The notes: generated from the letters alone by a model not told the origin. A stretch of DNA of 64,000 bases from Melampsora larici-populina 98AG31 (GCF_000204055.1 NW_006768771.1:795257-859256); one strand, 5' to 3'; positions 1 through 13,073 are shown, counted from the first letter of the stretch. Numbers and translations: made by a program.

Positions 1-1060
1 TTGCCTCAATAAAAATTTTGAGGCAACATATTGCCAAAATCATTCTGAATTTGATTGATATACATGTAGATGGTATTTGACAAAAAAAATTGCCATAAAC
101 TTTGCCATATTCTGCCTAGAAACAAAGAATCCATCAAATTGTTGACTGCTCATGTACACACCACAATTACATATAGAAATACTGCCTGTACAGGAAGGCT
201 TTAGGGGACAAAAATGTGGAGAAACATGTTTTCAAAAGGAATATCAACTCTTTTGTGTATGTATATTGATGAAGGTGGAAGATTTTCCAGAATCAATTCT
301 GAGGTATAGTACAAAAATAGTATTTTTTGTCCGTTTTTTTTTTAAGCCTCAATAACTCAGTCAATTTATGTCACAAAGGTTAATAAACTATATATTCTTG
401 GTGGGGAGATACGGGAGCAGGTTTATACAGGTTTATGATGCTGTATGACATCATCTCAATTTTGGTGGGATGACATATTTTGCTGGTAACTGACCCAAAA
501 CATCTTGATAGCAGATGAATGTTATGCTGAAAACAAATTGAATTTTTGTTGAAAACATTTTGGAGACATCAGATGTACTGGCCTGCCAGTGACCAGTAGT
601 TGGGGGCTGTGAATGGAAAGGAAGAATGTCATTTATTGAAGAGAGGCGTGAAGATGTGTGGTGATATGGAAAGGATGACCAAGCTTGATGGAGGAAGATG
701 ATGATACAGATATTTGTCTTAGATATAGCTTCAAGGCTGTATATGGACAAATATCTGACAATTGACATATTGTAATGATCTCTGGTCAGATATTGTTGTC
801 AAACAGCTTGTTTGTTTAGTAAAAATCATATACTCTATCTACCAAGATAGGATATCTGGAATAGAGCCACTGACTTTGGTGTTGTTTCTAACCAGATACA
901 GTTTTTCTAAGACATCCAATTGAGCCCTTAGCTAAAATAGACTTTAATGAAACTGATTATATTCCAAAAAAAATTGAATCTATTCACAATAAATACATCT
1001 AGCTCTTCTACCAAAAAATTGAAAACTTCATCTCATTTCAAATCCATCAGTGTCTGATCT
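1..1060. other. AT-rich intergenic region
   Basis: No open frame here has recognisable protein features or convincing splice structure; the short frames look like chance. The last part is the 3' flank of the minus-strand F-box gene. I see no repeat, RNA gene or transposon end in it. Confidence 0.6.
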
Positions 1061-2675
1061 TCAATCCGGAGTTGCATGAAGCATTGATCCATCATATAGA
1101 GTTCCATGATAAGTTTCTTCACACAAGACTCTCAGTTCAATCTCCTTAGATTTACAAAACACATCTATTGGAAACAATTGAAGATCGACCAATGAATCAA
1201 GTGTGATACTTGAATGATGTGTATAAAAAGATAAGACCTTCAGTTTAGGAAAGATATTAGCCATGATCGATTCGGAAAATTTCGTTTGTTTATCTTTTCC
1301 AAATCGTACAAGACTAAGATGAGAAAGGTTTTTACAATTTGAAAAGCATTGTAAAGAATCGAATTTGTAAGATGATCTGATCGTTAGATGAGTTAAATCC
1401 GCCAAGTTAAATTGATGGAATTCTTGAATAGGTTTCCAATCATCAATAAATCTAATGTCTAAATAAGTCAGATCAGGTGCCCAAGCATTCACAAACAAAG
1501 GTGTTTTTGATAAACAAAGGTTTTCACAATCTTCAATGATCAGTCGAACTAATTCAGGAGGTCCTTCTTCACAATAGATTGGACTGTAGCTAATTTCCAT
1601 TCTTCTGAGTGTAAGTTCTTTGAGATTTTCCATCTCGGCAAAACAATTGAGAAGTTCACCTTCGTCTTCGAATTTGCCCACTGAAAGATGACTAAGTTCG
1701 AGGGTTTCAAGGAGGGTGAGACGCATGAGAGGTTCGAGAATGCACTCTCCATAGATGTTGGACCACTCAGCACCTTGGATCTTCAGATGTTGAAGATGCT
1801 CGAGATCCGAAAACAATGGTTTAAGATTGGAACCCATGGTTAGCTGTTCGTCCCAGTCGTTATCTGCATACCCATTACTTGGAGCTCTGAGATGAAGTGT
1901 GTTGATGTTTTCACAATAAGAAAGAACTTTGACAAGGTTCTCAGGACAAAGACCAAACCGAGTACGAATCGCAGCGTTCGGGTAAGAGTTACGCATCCCT
2001 AGATCATCGTAAACGGCTAGATTATCAGAATGAAGTTTATCGACTTCCCAATACTCATTGTCGTCTTGAATAAACTTAATAGGTTTGGTTCGAAGTGAAT
2101 AGTGATGTGAATCTTTGTTTCGGAGAAAGCGTTTGATAGAAAGCGGTTTTCGAGTTTTCTTTAGCCATTCTCTTCTTAATGAAACATCTAATACTTTAAC
2201 ATGACATCCATGTTTCGGTAACATTTCACTATTCCAGAACGACATTGGACTAGACATCAGAGAGGGAAAGCTGAGAGACTAGCATATAAGAATGAAAGAA
2301 ATTCAGCATCATATTGTAATGAGAAGTACACTATCATCACTGAAGGAACTATCTCACCTTCCAAATGATCGGTCTACAAATACAATAAATCTTACGATTC
2401 AGCATTGAAAACGCTTGAAAATCAGTCATGATAGGTGATTCAGGTTGATGTTCATAGAGCCATAATCTAGAACGTTTTCCCGAGAATTGAGTAGAACCTT
2501 GATGAATCTTTTGACGTTGGTTTTCAAGATAAGTACTAGGTTGTTGAATTAAATATCCTATAATCTCAAGAAGAAGTTCGTCTGGTAATCGAGATAATCG
2601 ATCAGGTTGAGTTTCTATTGATCTTTTCTTGGTTCGAGTCACTCGTTTTTTGGCTTTCTTTGAGGGAGTCTTCAT
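1061..2675 (-). CDS. F-box protein with C-terminal leucine-rich repeats
   Basis: Two exons, complement(1061-2278, 2358-2675), joined across a 79-nt intron (GTGAGA donor, GCTAG acceptor), about 511 aa. After a Lys-rich N-terminus the F-box reads RLSRLPDELLLEIIGYL, followed by a segment ending in RPIIWK at the splice junction. The long second exon has irregular LRRs (LTLLETLELSHLSVG, LKELTLRRMEIS, LTHLTIRSSYK, LSHLSLVRFGK). Known role of the family: the F-box binds Skp1 in SCF ubiquitin ligases and the LRRs choose the substrate. The substrate here is unknown. An upstream in-frame ATG at 2762 exists, but the ATG at 2675 has the better context (AAAATGAAG) and leads straight into the basic segment. 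Rust genomes carry many F-box/LRR genes of this layout. Confidence 0.82.
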
Positions 2676-2762
2676 TTTTATCAATCTTGATGGTTCAAGA
2701 TTGTGTGTATGAAAGCGATGCTGAAGTTTGAATGAGTTGAATATGAGAAATAAATTTCTCAA

Positions 2763-3491
2763 ACTGAAAACACACTCTCAGAAAACCCCCGACCCGAAAG
2801 CCGGTTCTCCTCTGTTTCTCTTATAAACGGGCAGGGTGTTCTTGTAATGAATTGAATGTCCATTCCTTGATAAAGCCAATCAAAACCAGGATATCTTGTG
2901 GTTCAGAATCGAGTTCTCTGTAATACACCAGACCTCCAGTCAGGGCCAAGTTTGTGGTTTCTATTTTGTATGTTCCACAAGCAAGGATGTCATCAGCTTT
3001 GAAGAGTAATTGGTGTGTACAACACCTTTTCACCATCTAAGTTTAACCTGAGACTCGAGAAGAGGCATCGGTATCTCTCCGAAAGGTAATCACTGCGGCA
3101 GCACAAGTGAGAGTTCAAGTATGCTCAATCTTTCGGGGACAGGGCAACTTATCATTTCTTTGTGAGAGTTTTAAGCGTATCTTTTGAAGATAATCTTGGA
3201 TGATTGGCATGTCATTGATGATGATCAGATATCTAGAACATACAACATAGATAGATACAAACAAAGTTGAAGAAAGGGTGAAGTTATAAAGTTAATCTGA
3301 TTCCTAATTCTGATTCTGATTGTAAAATGAAAATGACAATGAAAGGGATGATGAATCATAAAGCAAGGGATAATCCAAATCAGTAATCAACCTTTTAACA
3401 TTTCATTATCACTTCAAGTTCCATTCTTCTCTGTTGACTTCCTTTTTCTTCTAAAATCAATTCACAATCCAATTCACAATCAACTTGAAAC
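2763..3491. other. Intergenic region between divergent genes
   Basis: Shared upstream region of the minus-strand F-box gene and the plus-strand mannosyltransferase, presumably holding both promoters. A 71-codon minus-strand frame (2821-3036) has no recognisable domain, and I do not call it. The 3400-3490 stretch just before the mannosyltransferase ATG is CT-rich, as is common in fungal promoters. Confidence 0.5.
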
Positions 3492-5197
3492 ATGGGGGCT
3501 TGGCGCGATCTGATACAGAGTACCTCACCCATCACTCCATCACATTCACATTCACATTCATCAACTAATCATCCAATCCACAATCAAAGACTAAGAAACC
3601 CATTACACGCACTAAGTTCAAAACCAATTCGATCATTACTATCCTTCTTATTCATCATCGCCATCATCTCATCATTTTCACTAATCATCAAACCCACAAA
3701 CTTATGGACAAAAACCAATGCACTCATCAAAACAAGAACCAAACCGATCTGGATCTACTTAACACCATCATCAAAACTCAAAGACAGATGGGATACAAAA
3801 GATGATCAACTTCATGGAATCGAACCTGAATTTTCAATAGATCCGATCAATGGTCTTAGATATCCTCCTGATATAAACCCTTTAAAGATGAACACCTTCA
3901 AACGATCTAATGCTACTTTTGTTAGTTTGGTTAGGAATGAAGAATTGGTTTCGATGATGGCTAGTATGAGAGGTGTAGAAGATCGAGTGAATAGGAAACT
4001 AGGTGTAAGTCAAACCTCAATCCACTAAACAAAAAAACATCTTGATCTTGGTACTTGAAAAACTAATATTTTCTTATCATTCAAATTTAAAGTATCCATG
4101 GGTGTTTTTGAATGAAAAACCTTTTGAAGAGAATTTCAAAACCCAAATCTCTTCAATGACTCGTTCTAAAGTTTTATTTCGGTTTGATTCCAAAAGACCA
4201 TTGGAGTTATCCATCTTTACATTGATCAAACTAAAGCCTCTGAAAAACGAAAAGAAATGGAATCCAATAAGATCATTAATGGTGTTAGTGAATCTTATCG
4301 ACATATGGTGTCGTTATCAATCTGGGTAGGTACTTCCGAGACAATCCAAAGTTCTTCTTCAAACTTGATGATCTGATGTTAATGTTTCGGGATCAATAGT
4401 TTCTTCTTTCGTCATCCATTAATGATGCAATTTGATTATTATTGGAGAGTTGAACCTGGAGGTAAGTTCATTCATCACTTGATCCTCACCAAATCCAAAT
4501 GAATCTAAACAACGTATTAATTGCTTTTACAGTCGAATATTATTGTGATGTAGATTACGATCCATTCTTATTTGTAAGACTATCCCGAATTTCACTCCCA
4601 TCAAACCTTCAACTAACTCACGAATTTTTCTCTTTGCAATCCAATCTGAAACACCAGATGCAAGAAAACAAAAAACAATATGGATTTACAATTACACTTT
4701 ATGAATACAAAGCGACGATCGAAAGTTTATGGTCAACCACCCAATCCTTCATCAAACTCAATCCTCAATACCTGCACCCCAACAGTGCCCTGAATTTCAT
4801 AATAGACGATCTATCCCAAGGAATTAATGGAACCTATAACCTATGTCATTTCTGGTCAAACTTTGAAATCGGTAACATGAACTTTTGGCGTTCAAAAGCC
4901 TATACCTCCTACTTTAATTATCTAGACCAACACGGAGGATTTTTTTATGAAAGATGGGGAGATGCACCTGTTCATTCACTTGCAGCTGCTTTATTCTTAC
5001 CTTTTGAAAGTCTTCATCAGTTTGATGATATTGCTTATCGGCATCCTCCTTTTATGCATTGTCCTAATGATTTAGATAGGTTTCATCTTAATGGAAAGTG
5101 TTTTTGTGATCCGAATTTGAGTTTTGATAGAGATGGTTATAGTTGTATGAAACAATGGTGGAGGGTTGGGTCAGTGATTTTTTTTGCTTTTTCGTGA
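3492..5197 (+). CDS. GT15 alpha-1,2-mannosyltransferase (KRE2/KTR/MNT1 family), frame-disrupted in exon 2
   Basis: Type II Golgi membrane enzyme of the family that adds alpha-1,2-mannose to N- and O-linked glycans. Exons: 3492-4004, 4093-4325, 4400-4461, 4533-4573, 4658-5197. A cytosolic Ser/His-rich tail precedes one membrane anchor at about residues 42-64. The conserved block starts at [18 protein letters not shown]. Family signatures follow: [69 protein letters not shown] and [15 protein letters not shown]. Exon 2 needs three separate +1 shifts to follow the family: an extra T near 4177-4179, an extra base near 4216-4220 and an extra G at 4307-4308. Together they restore phase, and the outer frame has no stop. 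This could be sequencing or assembly indels, as two lie in homopolymers, or a decayed gene. The rest of the gene is well preserved, which favours a real gene with base-call errors. Confidence 0.8.
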
Positions 5198-6084
5198 TTT
5201 TTGGTTGGGTAATCTGGATGCTGATCTTGGGACTTTTCTTGGGAATAGAGGTGAACCTAAATGAAACTTTTTCCAACACTTGAAGAAATAGAAAAACTAA
5301 ATCATAAAGGAATAATATAAACAAAACAAATTGTCATTTTTTTCAAAGATTCTTTTTTTCACTATTTTATTAATTGATTTTTGTAGAATTCTCCCCTCTT
5401 CCCGAAAAAACTGTGTGATTTGATATGATTGTTGATCTGTATGTTGTGTATCCTTAGTGAAGTTAAATGCTTAATATTATATAAACTTATTTATGATTGA
5501 AGTGATACCTATTCTCAAAGTAAGTTCAATTCTTTGATGGATCCTTGGGTTGGGTTTAATTTATCATTGAGGGTTTGGTTCAGGTCTTGATTTTTTGGGG
5601 AGTTGGAAATTTGATGGATGAGTTTATTTAAGTAATTTTCTTTGATTGATGAATGTCTTTTTTGGAATGATGTAAAAACTAAATATCATCTCAAAAACCC
5701 TTTCAATTTTGGGAATGGTTTTCTACAACTCTTATGATTTTTTTTGGTTTACATAAATCATTATTAATTTCTTCAGAATCTTTAATGGAATTGAGTTTCA
5801 ATAATTACCTGAAGTTTTACTCGAGATATTGGTCAACTGGACATCATACATAACTCAATTGCTCACTACAATATATGAAGATCATTTCTATTCACAAGTT
5901 AAACTTTATTGATGGTTCCAAGTTTGGTGTTCAAGTTTGGTCAGAGTGGTATCCTTTCAAGGTTTTAGAAGGGTTAAGATGAATCATGAAAGCAGGCAAA
6001 ATGATCATGATCAATTGGACAAGGTTGTGCAGGTGAGGCTGGATTCCATATGTCAAGATACACATGTGTAGCATACCCGGGTAC
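5198..6084. other. AT-rich intergenic region
   Basis: 3' flank of the mannosyltransferase gene up to the GC-rich left edge of the Plavaka-like element. It contains long T and A runs and no supported gene. Confidence 0.55.
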
Positions 6085-6612
6085 ACCACGGGGGTATCTC
6101 GACCGTCAACCGCCGGGCGCGCCCGGCCGCCATAGGCCGGGCCATCCTACCGCAGTGAGTGGCGGTCATTTGCAGGTCAGAGTGGGAACACCGTCAATTC
6201 GCCCAACTGGCGGTTCAAAGAGGGCCATAGAGTCGGAATTTAAGTGTTGTATAAGCGTCCGCGTGCAGCCTTGCGGCGGTCTAGAGGGTTCAAATGGCCA
6301 GTAGACCATCACTTGACCTTGCTTATTGGATCAGATTCCAGCCATTTGGGCAAAATAAGCTCAGCAATTGCGGCGCGTTTGGGAATTATGAATAAGATTC
6401 AAACGGACTTATGACAGTGGAGCGATAGGCATGAAAGCCTGTACATTTCGCACGAGAGGATTACAGACATTCTGGGGCGGAAGGGCCTATTGAAGATGTT
6501 ATCTAAGATGCCAGATATCATCTTTGTACAACTTTGATGGCTCCACAAGAGAAAAGAAAGAACAAGGAAACTAAAGTGGCAAGAATATGCATTTGCCAAA
6601 AGGTGACGTGGT

Positions 6613-8476
6613 TTAGTCAGTTAGAACCATAGATCCCCCTGCTGTTTCCAAGCGTTCCATTTCCTCTTGGATCTCCTCTTCCGAAGGTAAATCGAAGGTG
6701 ACCTTTGGGTCAACATCAACAAAAAAACCCTCGCCATCAAAGGTTGCGCGATCGGTTTCATAAATAAGCTTGTAAAACCTGTTGGGCCAAAAAAAGGTTT
6801 AGTGATGAACTATATATATAAAACAGAATGATTTATAGACTTACGCGGAAGTATATAAGGTACCCTGCACACTCAATTTATGGAGCTGCCTATCAACTCG
6901 GCTCCAAATATTCCCTCCGCCACCCCCATTTCGAAGCAATTGGAAAATGCGAATGGCCTCACGTCGCTGTGAGTTCAATGATTTGATTAGTCAACAAGCG
7001 ATCTACATGGATGCCACCACAAGGAGGCGCACTTACAATGTAGGCAATTCGGATGCGGTGAGCCACAGAGGTAGTCGGCCAATAGGCCATGAAGTCCCCC
7101 GCGACCTTGACCTCACCGCACTGGGATGCAATCTAACGGAGTTATACAAAGACCCAAAAAACAGGAAAAAAGAAAGGTCACCCAGAAAGTTTGACCGTGC
7201 CACGGTGAATTTGACCGCACATGAGGATCAGAGAGAGAGACCTAACTTACATGATGGAGGAGGCGTTTGAGGCAGGGAACGGTTGACTCAGGATTGTTCT
7301 TGATGTTATGTAAAACCTATTTCAAGTATGGCTCAGTAAGGTGTATGAGCCCAAGATGCGCCAGAGGGAAAGTTGTCTGACCAAGATATGGAGACGCTCT
7401 TGTGCGTGTTTCCCGGCAGTTTTCACCAAAGTGTTGTACTTTTGAGTCCCGGCAACGCTCTGGACACCATTGACAACCGGAGGCAGTTGACCAGTAGCCC
7501 AATCGCCGGGGATATTTCTAATTCGTTGCTACAACAGAAAAAAAAAACACGGCGGTTACGAAACAAATGGCGAAAAAATTGACCTTGGGAACGACATTGT
7601 ACCTTGATGATGTTATATAATGAGTTTGCCATAATGTCACCAGCTGGAGTTTCACGAGCGGTATAAGCGGCGATGTTTGGTTGGGCCACCGAATCGTATG
7701 CAAAACCATACACCCTGTCCTAATAACGTGATAATTTTTCGATTTGGTCAGAAATAATTAAAGAGAGATGAAGAAAAAATAAAGAAGACACAAAATTACA
7801 GTCAGCAAGAACTAACTTTAAGGGCTGGTGTGAAGTCCCAGGGTTGGATGGCAGCCGGTTGAGCGACAGGCGCCGCCGCGGCCGCGCCAGGAGCTTGAGG
7901 TTGCCCTTCCACAGTCTCAATGACTTGGTCCAATTTGTTAGACAAAGTCAACAGCTGAGCCTCAATTTGTTCAGCTACCGCATTGAGATCTTCGTCCAAC
8001 TTGTGAGACAAAGTAGCTATGTCTTCATCGGACTTGACAGTGTCTTGTTGGAGGTTGTCGGAGAGGACCAAAAACTCCTTGACCATCGTGGCATTCAAGC
8101 TGGTGATCGCCGCCATGATCTGATTTCCGTCAATCACATTAGTATCAGGCTCGTTGGTCTGGATGCGGCAAAATTAACAAAAGAACAAGTGACCGATTGG
8201 TCAGTTCTGACAGTTCTGAAATTGGGAAACAGAGAAGACAAGACTGACATCGTCATTGGTGGCGGAGGCTGACCCGGAACCTCGAACGCTGCGAGCGAGT
8301 GCTCGGTTGGCAGAGGTCGCGCCGATGGGGTTTCCTAAAGATATCCGTTGGGGGTTAGCCGCCAGTAATGGTGTGAGAGGATAAAACGAAAGAAGAGCGA
8401 GTTGAGGCTTACTGACGCCCCTTGGGGTCGTTAAAGAGTACGGTTGAGCACGGTTATTGAGAGGTTGAGAAGACAT
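6613..8476 (-). CDS. Accessory protein of the Plavaka-like element, function unknown
   Basis: Nine exons, complement(6613-6778, 6845-6966, 7037-7120, 7251-7316, 7382-7528, 7603-7719, 7817-8158, 8249-8334, 8413-8476). Every junction has GT-AG and phase closes over 398 codons, so the gene looks intact (397 aa). The N-terminus is Ser/Ala-rich. About residues 60-140 look coiled-coil (VLSDNLQQ, LSHKLDEDL, LLTLSNKLDQV), followed by an Ala/Pro patch. The C-terminal half has RNIPGDWATGQLPP, TAGKHAQERLHIL, AHRIRIAYI and TSAFYKLIYETD and ends in an acidic tail. From memory, rust elements of this type often carry a companion gene with the pattern ATGQLPP...GKHA...L at this position, but I know of no function. 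The gene is downstream of the transposase on the same strand and may help it bind element DNA or partner proteins. That last point is inference. Confidence 0.75.
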
Positions 8477-9210
8477 GTTTGAGAAACAACGAGAGAAACA
8501 ACGATGAATCTATTCAAAGTGGCTTAAAGACGAGTTTGAAATGGCTTTTGAAAAGTGGAGAGTGACTTCACTGCAATGAATTGAGATGCATGAGCAGTGA
8601 GATCATGCGAGAGAGACAGATTTTATCTCAGGGGACACGCGCGTGTTGAAGGTCTCTTCGAAGCAAGGGGGTGAAGCCGCCATCTGTGATTGGTCAGTCC
8701 TCGCATTCTTCACGAAAGAGCGCACAGGAGTATTCGCGTCGCCATAGATTTCCCGTTTAGGAAAACGCTTGAGGCACGCGGTGTAAAGCGGTAACTGCCC
8801 AAGCTGCCCAATTTTGGGCAGTGACCGCTTTATCACTGTCATGAACTTGCAAAAATGGACTTTGCAAACATGCACACCATGCACACTCGAAATTTTTTGA
8901 AAGAGGCATGGTAATCTGGGTTTTATTTCACAAATGTCACAAAGAATCAGAGAATATATTTTCAAATCAAACACAAGGTTACTCCATTTCTTTTACACCT
9001 GGAGTCACCAAGAGCGCCTCAATCCGAGTAGTCAGAGTCATCCAGTGCTGCTTCTTCTTCATTCAATTCTGTTTGTTTACCCTTAGCCTTTGTTGTTTGC
9101 CTCTTCTTTCGAGGTTTGACCGGAACAGATAGCCAAACTTTGATTCCTGCTTGAATGGCGGCCAACCATTCAGCCGGCGAAAACGTGCGACTCGGAACTC
9201 GCGCCACTGA

Positions 9211-12200
9211 TCAATGCATTTCTGCTGAGTAGTGGCCCGCACTGTTCACAATGAAGTAGTCCGTTTCTTTATGCACTATGGTGCTGATCCTTGCCGACGT
9301 TTCCCTCCGTTCAAGGCGTTTCTTGGCACCATCCTGGACTTTGCATTTGGATTGGTTGCAATTATGTTGCACGTTAACAAGGCAGAACACATCCTGAAAG
9401 GACCATCAGTACTGAATAAATAAAGTAGCAGAGTTATTGCGAAGGAGAGATAATATGATCAACTTACCGTCACTTTGTACCACTTCTTTTTTACGGTCCT
9501 TAATATTTCACGCAGCCCGTAAAAAGGGGATATGGGCCCTTCACGCGTTTCCTGAAGGAGCATGACCGCTTTGTGAGCTCCTCCTCCAGCGGGCTTCCAG
9601 ATACCATCCACTTGATACACCTGGTTGTCGTGTTTAAGCTGGAAAGATGACGTGAGCATTTTGTCTACACCAGGCGGGAGTTTAACAAACTCACCTTCAC
9701 GAAGTCGCACATTTCCACTGTCTGATTGTTGCACAAATCAACACTCTGATGTTGAATCCAGTCACACTCTGGTGCTTCATTCAGAAGGAATGCAGGAATT
9801 TCTGTAGCTCCCTCGACTCGCGCTGACAGAGACAGAAGAAAAAGTCATATTAGCGTTGGCGCCGCTGAATATCACTCAAAAAGAATTGCGTACAGCCAAT
9901 GGCAAGTAGCCCAGTTCGATTTGCTTTGGGATCCAGCCCCATAGCCTTGCGGAGGTCAGGCATCCTTTGCAGCAGTCCTACGACTTCAGGTCCAGCTGTG
10001 CAGCGTCCATCCAATTCCTTATCAAAGAACGTATTCCCAGATAGAAGGCCCCGCATGAGTTGATAATTATTGAACGTGTTTGCGATGTCACGCCCAGGCG
10101 CCTGGCGATTGGAATGAACAGAAGCGGCTCGCAACACCCCGTTATAACATTCGAACTTTTGCGTGGTGAATAAGCTCGCCGGTCCAAACCGCTCAATCAA
10201 GTCCTTCATGTGGCAGAGCATGTGGAATTTGGGTTTGTTAACCCATTGCGCCGTAGTCTGCATCAGTGCATGGAAAAACATTAAGATGTTTGCCTCCATC
10301 TCTCGCAGATAAGTTTCCAAGTCAGAACTTTCGTTCTGAAAGACAAAGGATCCTAGAATACACAGGCGGATCCATAAGTATCGCTTGTTGTGGTCTGGAA
10401 TGAGATCGAGTAATACAAAAGGGGCCGCTTGAAGGATGGTCTGAAAGTCCTTCCCAACTAAGCTCTGATAGTGAATAATGAGAGTATGAGGTTGTATTTT
10501 CGCCATATTCAGGCCTTTCCTGTTGAAACTGCGCCACCTAGCCGACAATTCGCGGTAGCGATTAGAACCGGGTTTGATTGGCCCAAGTCCCTTCATCGTG
10601 TCGCGAAAAAGATATTTGGCAATGCCAAGGAGCACGATGTGCAGAGTTTCTACGGGGGTGTCTTGGTGACCGTTAAACCCTGTGAAGAAGAACTGTTGGA
10701 CTCTTGCCGCGCAAAGGGAAAATGCGAAAAAAAAGACCAACGTACCTCTCAGCCGCAACATAGGGTTAAACAAACGGTCTCCCATGTCTCGATTCAAGTC
10801 ATCGCAAAGATCGCGTACATTAAAAGCCTCAGGTGAATCATGAGCCAGGTGAACCTTTTGGAGGAAGTAGTCCAAGATTGAGTCGCGGAACCCGTACTTC
10901 CGTGCTTCCGCTTCAACTGATGTTTTGCTGTGAGGCCTTTGGGCCATTTGCCATAATTCGTGAGCCCTCGCGCGGGTGACATCCCAGTCGCGTTTGGGCA
11001 AAGAGAACTGGAATAGAAGAAGGAACAATCGAGCAACATGATAAACAAAAGCAAGTGACAGAATGGTGAGGGACACGGTCACCAAGCGGACACGAACCTG
11101 TTCACCGTCTAAATCGACCCCAATAAAGTCGGAAACATACTGCTCGTTCTTTTTGTCACTCATTTGCATCACTTGTAAATCACAAATGCGACAGGGGGTC
11201 AAAGTGTTGGCAGGGTTTGTGGTGTTACTAATTTCCGCATGCATGGGGCCATCCCCCAGGTGGAATAAAACCACCACCATCGCGAGGACCTCGGTGCCGG
11301 TGGCGTGGTCGTATGCGGTGAATCCGTGGGTACTGTGTTCGCTGGAATTACAGAACCGGTTAATAAGAGTCGGCTGCATCAGGCTGATGAAGACAAAATA
11401 ACCTAACTTGATGTCATCAACGACCTCATCAAGTAATTCCAGTGCCGAAGCGCAATTCGAGGTGGCGAGGAAATGTATATTGTATTCCTCATTGGTCATA
11501 TGAGGAGGAAGGCCAGCGAGTGTAAAGAAGACACTCATGTGCTTGTTCCAGGATTTAGAGACATTCCCGGATGTATCGTCAGAATACAAGGTAATTGGGA
11601 TGTGCTTGATTACCCGCCCTTTTGCGCGTAGGCGCCAAGGGTTGAGGAGGTTAAATTGCTGCAAGCCGGCTGGGGTTTCCTCTGGGGTAAAGAATAACAT
11701 CAGTTATATTGACGTCGAAATCAATATCATTGTGAGTGTCAAATAAGAAAGACGGACGATGTATATGTTCAGAAAGAGTTAATCCGTGGTTATGTAAAGT
11801 GATATCGGCGGATTGTTTCCAAAACTCCTTGACGTCGATGGTTTCAAAGAGGTTGGAGTCAAAAGATGGTTCGGCTGGGATAACTAATGAAAGGGATTGG
11901 CCGTCGTGATCGTTTTGAACAGTCGTGGGGAGGCATTTCGCCATTGTACTCCCGTTTTGCTGGAAAAAGAATGCTGGGACAATAACCTGCCGAGAAAATA
12001 GTTGTACAGGCTCGTATATGAACCAGTGCTTTCCCCGGGAGACCACCATTTGCACACGCAGGTCTTTGCTGAAGCATTCGCGCCACTTTTGCGACTGTGA
12101 TAACCTGTTGATTGGCTCGGTCGTCGGCAATTCAGGAAGACAAACCAAATGAGGGCTGACCAAAGGGTTCGCAAGTTCCTGTAATATATAAAACATATTA

Positions 12201-13073
12201 GCCAACTATTCATATATGACCACTATGAAAAAGTGCCCACGTTGCTAATTATGGTCTGCACTTTTAAGCCAAAAAGTGGCTTCCCGTGCGGGCTTGTCCT
12301 TTCAGAGACCTGAAGCCCAAGGTTCTTCTTGAGTCGCTTACTTAACGCACGTAACGCACCCCACTCAGGTAGGCCAACGTCGCAGATAAGCAAGATGGAG
12401 CGTATTCGGTGGTATTGGGAACGTGATAGGATACTGCGAGTGGATCCAATGATTAATAACGCCACCACGTGCTATTACGAGCAAGTGAAAGCGAAGTGCA
12501 GGTGTTATTACGGAGAAATCGACCTTTTGGGAACTAAGACTTAGGACAGAACAAACAGTAAAAACATACCTCTTTCTTCTTAAATGGGTGCCAAGCTGAA
12601 GGATCGGGAAGCACTCCAGTACGCAAGTCAGCCTCGAGACTGGCTTCGTCCTGCGCCTCGTCGCCTGGACCCCATTCATCATCCTCCATTGCGTGAATGG
12701 CTGCGGTAAGTTTGTCGAGATCAATGTCAACGTCGGAATTGTCTAGATCTTGGTTCCCTTCTGCAAAATCGAAGGCACGGAGAAATGAAAGAGGAGATAG
12801 GGGCCTTTCGCTTTCAGGTGTGTTGGTGCGTGGTCTTTCTTCGGCGAACAGATCATTAAGAGGTGTAGGATCCACCTCTTGCTGTCGGTTTGCGTCGTCT
12901 ACGAGGCCAGGAATAACCCGTTCCGCCGCGAGGGAAGCCTCATAACGGGCGACTGCATCGAGGTGAGGCTGTGATTTGGCATGCGCGCCGATGGTCCCCA
13001 TCACTCGGTAACACACCAAGCATTTCCACTGTGGATTTGAAGCCACAGTGGAGAGTAATTCAAAGTCTAGCAA
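9211..13073 (-). CDS. Plavaka/CACTA-type transposase
   Basis: Ten exons, complement(9211-9393, 9468-9638, 9695-9822, 9876-10679, 10746-11007, 11098-11341, 11408-11681, 11758-12178, 12262-12471, 12570-13073). Phase closes over 1067 codons. The N-terminus has a C2H2-like finger (C18-x2-C21-x9-H31-x5-H37) and an acidic linker. The core has YHRIRSILLICDVGLPEW, ITLYSDDTSGNVSKSWNKH, EYNIHFLATSNCAS, GDGPMHAEISNTTNPANTL, KRDWDVTRARAHELW and GHQDTPVETLHIVLLG. A C-terminal block reads KPKFHMLCHMKDLIERFGP and SNRQAPGRDIANTFNNYQL. These are hallmarks of Plavaka-type transposases of basidiomycetes. Three of the introns (66, 90 and 66 nt) are frame-neutral and could be missed by gene finders. The junction at 11682-11757 uses a weak GTCCGT donor and is the least certain. 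The stop is a TGA at 9211-9213, after which the same frame stays open to 9019 with transposase-like residues, so the last 63 codons may be cut off by a point mutation. Confidence 0.8.

Noticed and set aside
2821..3036. 71-codon minus-strand frame between the F-box and mannosyltransferase genes
   Set aside because: No recognisable family, no good splice extension, and it lies in a shared promoter region; not enough to call.
6050..6304. GC-rich 84-codon plus-strand frame at the left transposon edge
   Set aside because: Composition-driven open frame (Pro/Gly/Arg-rich) in the non-coding end of the Plavaka-like element; no domain, no splice partner.
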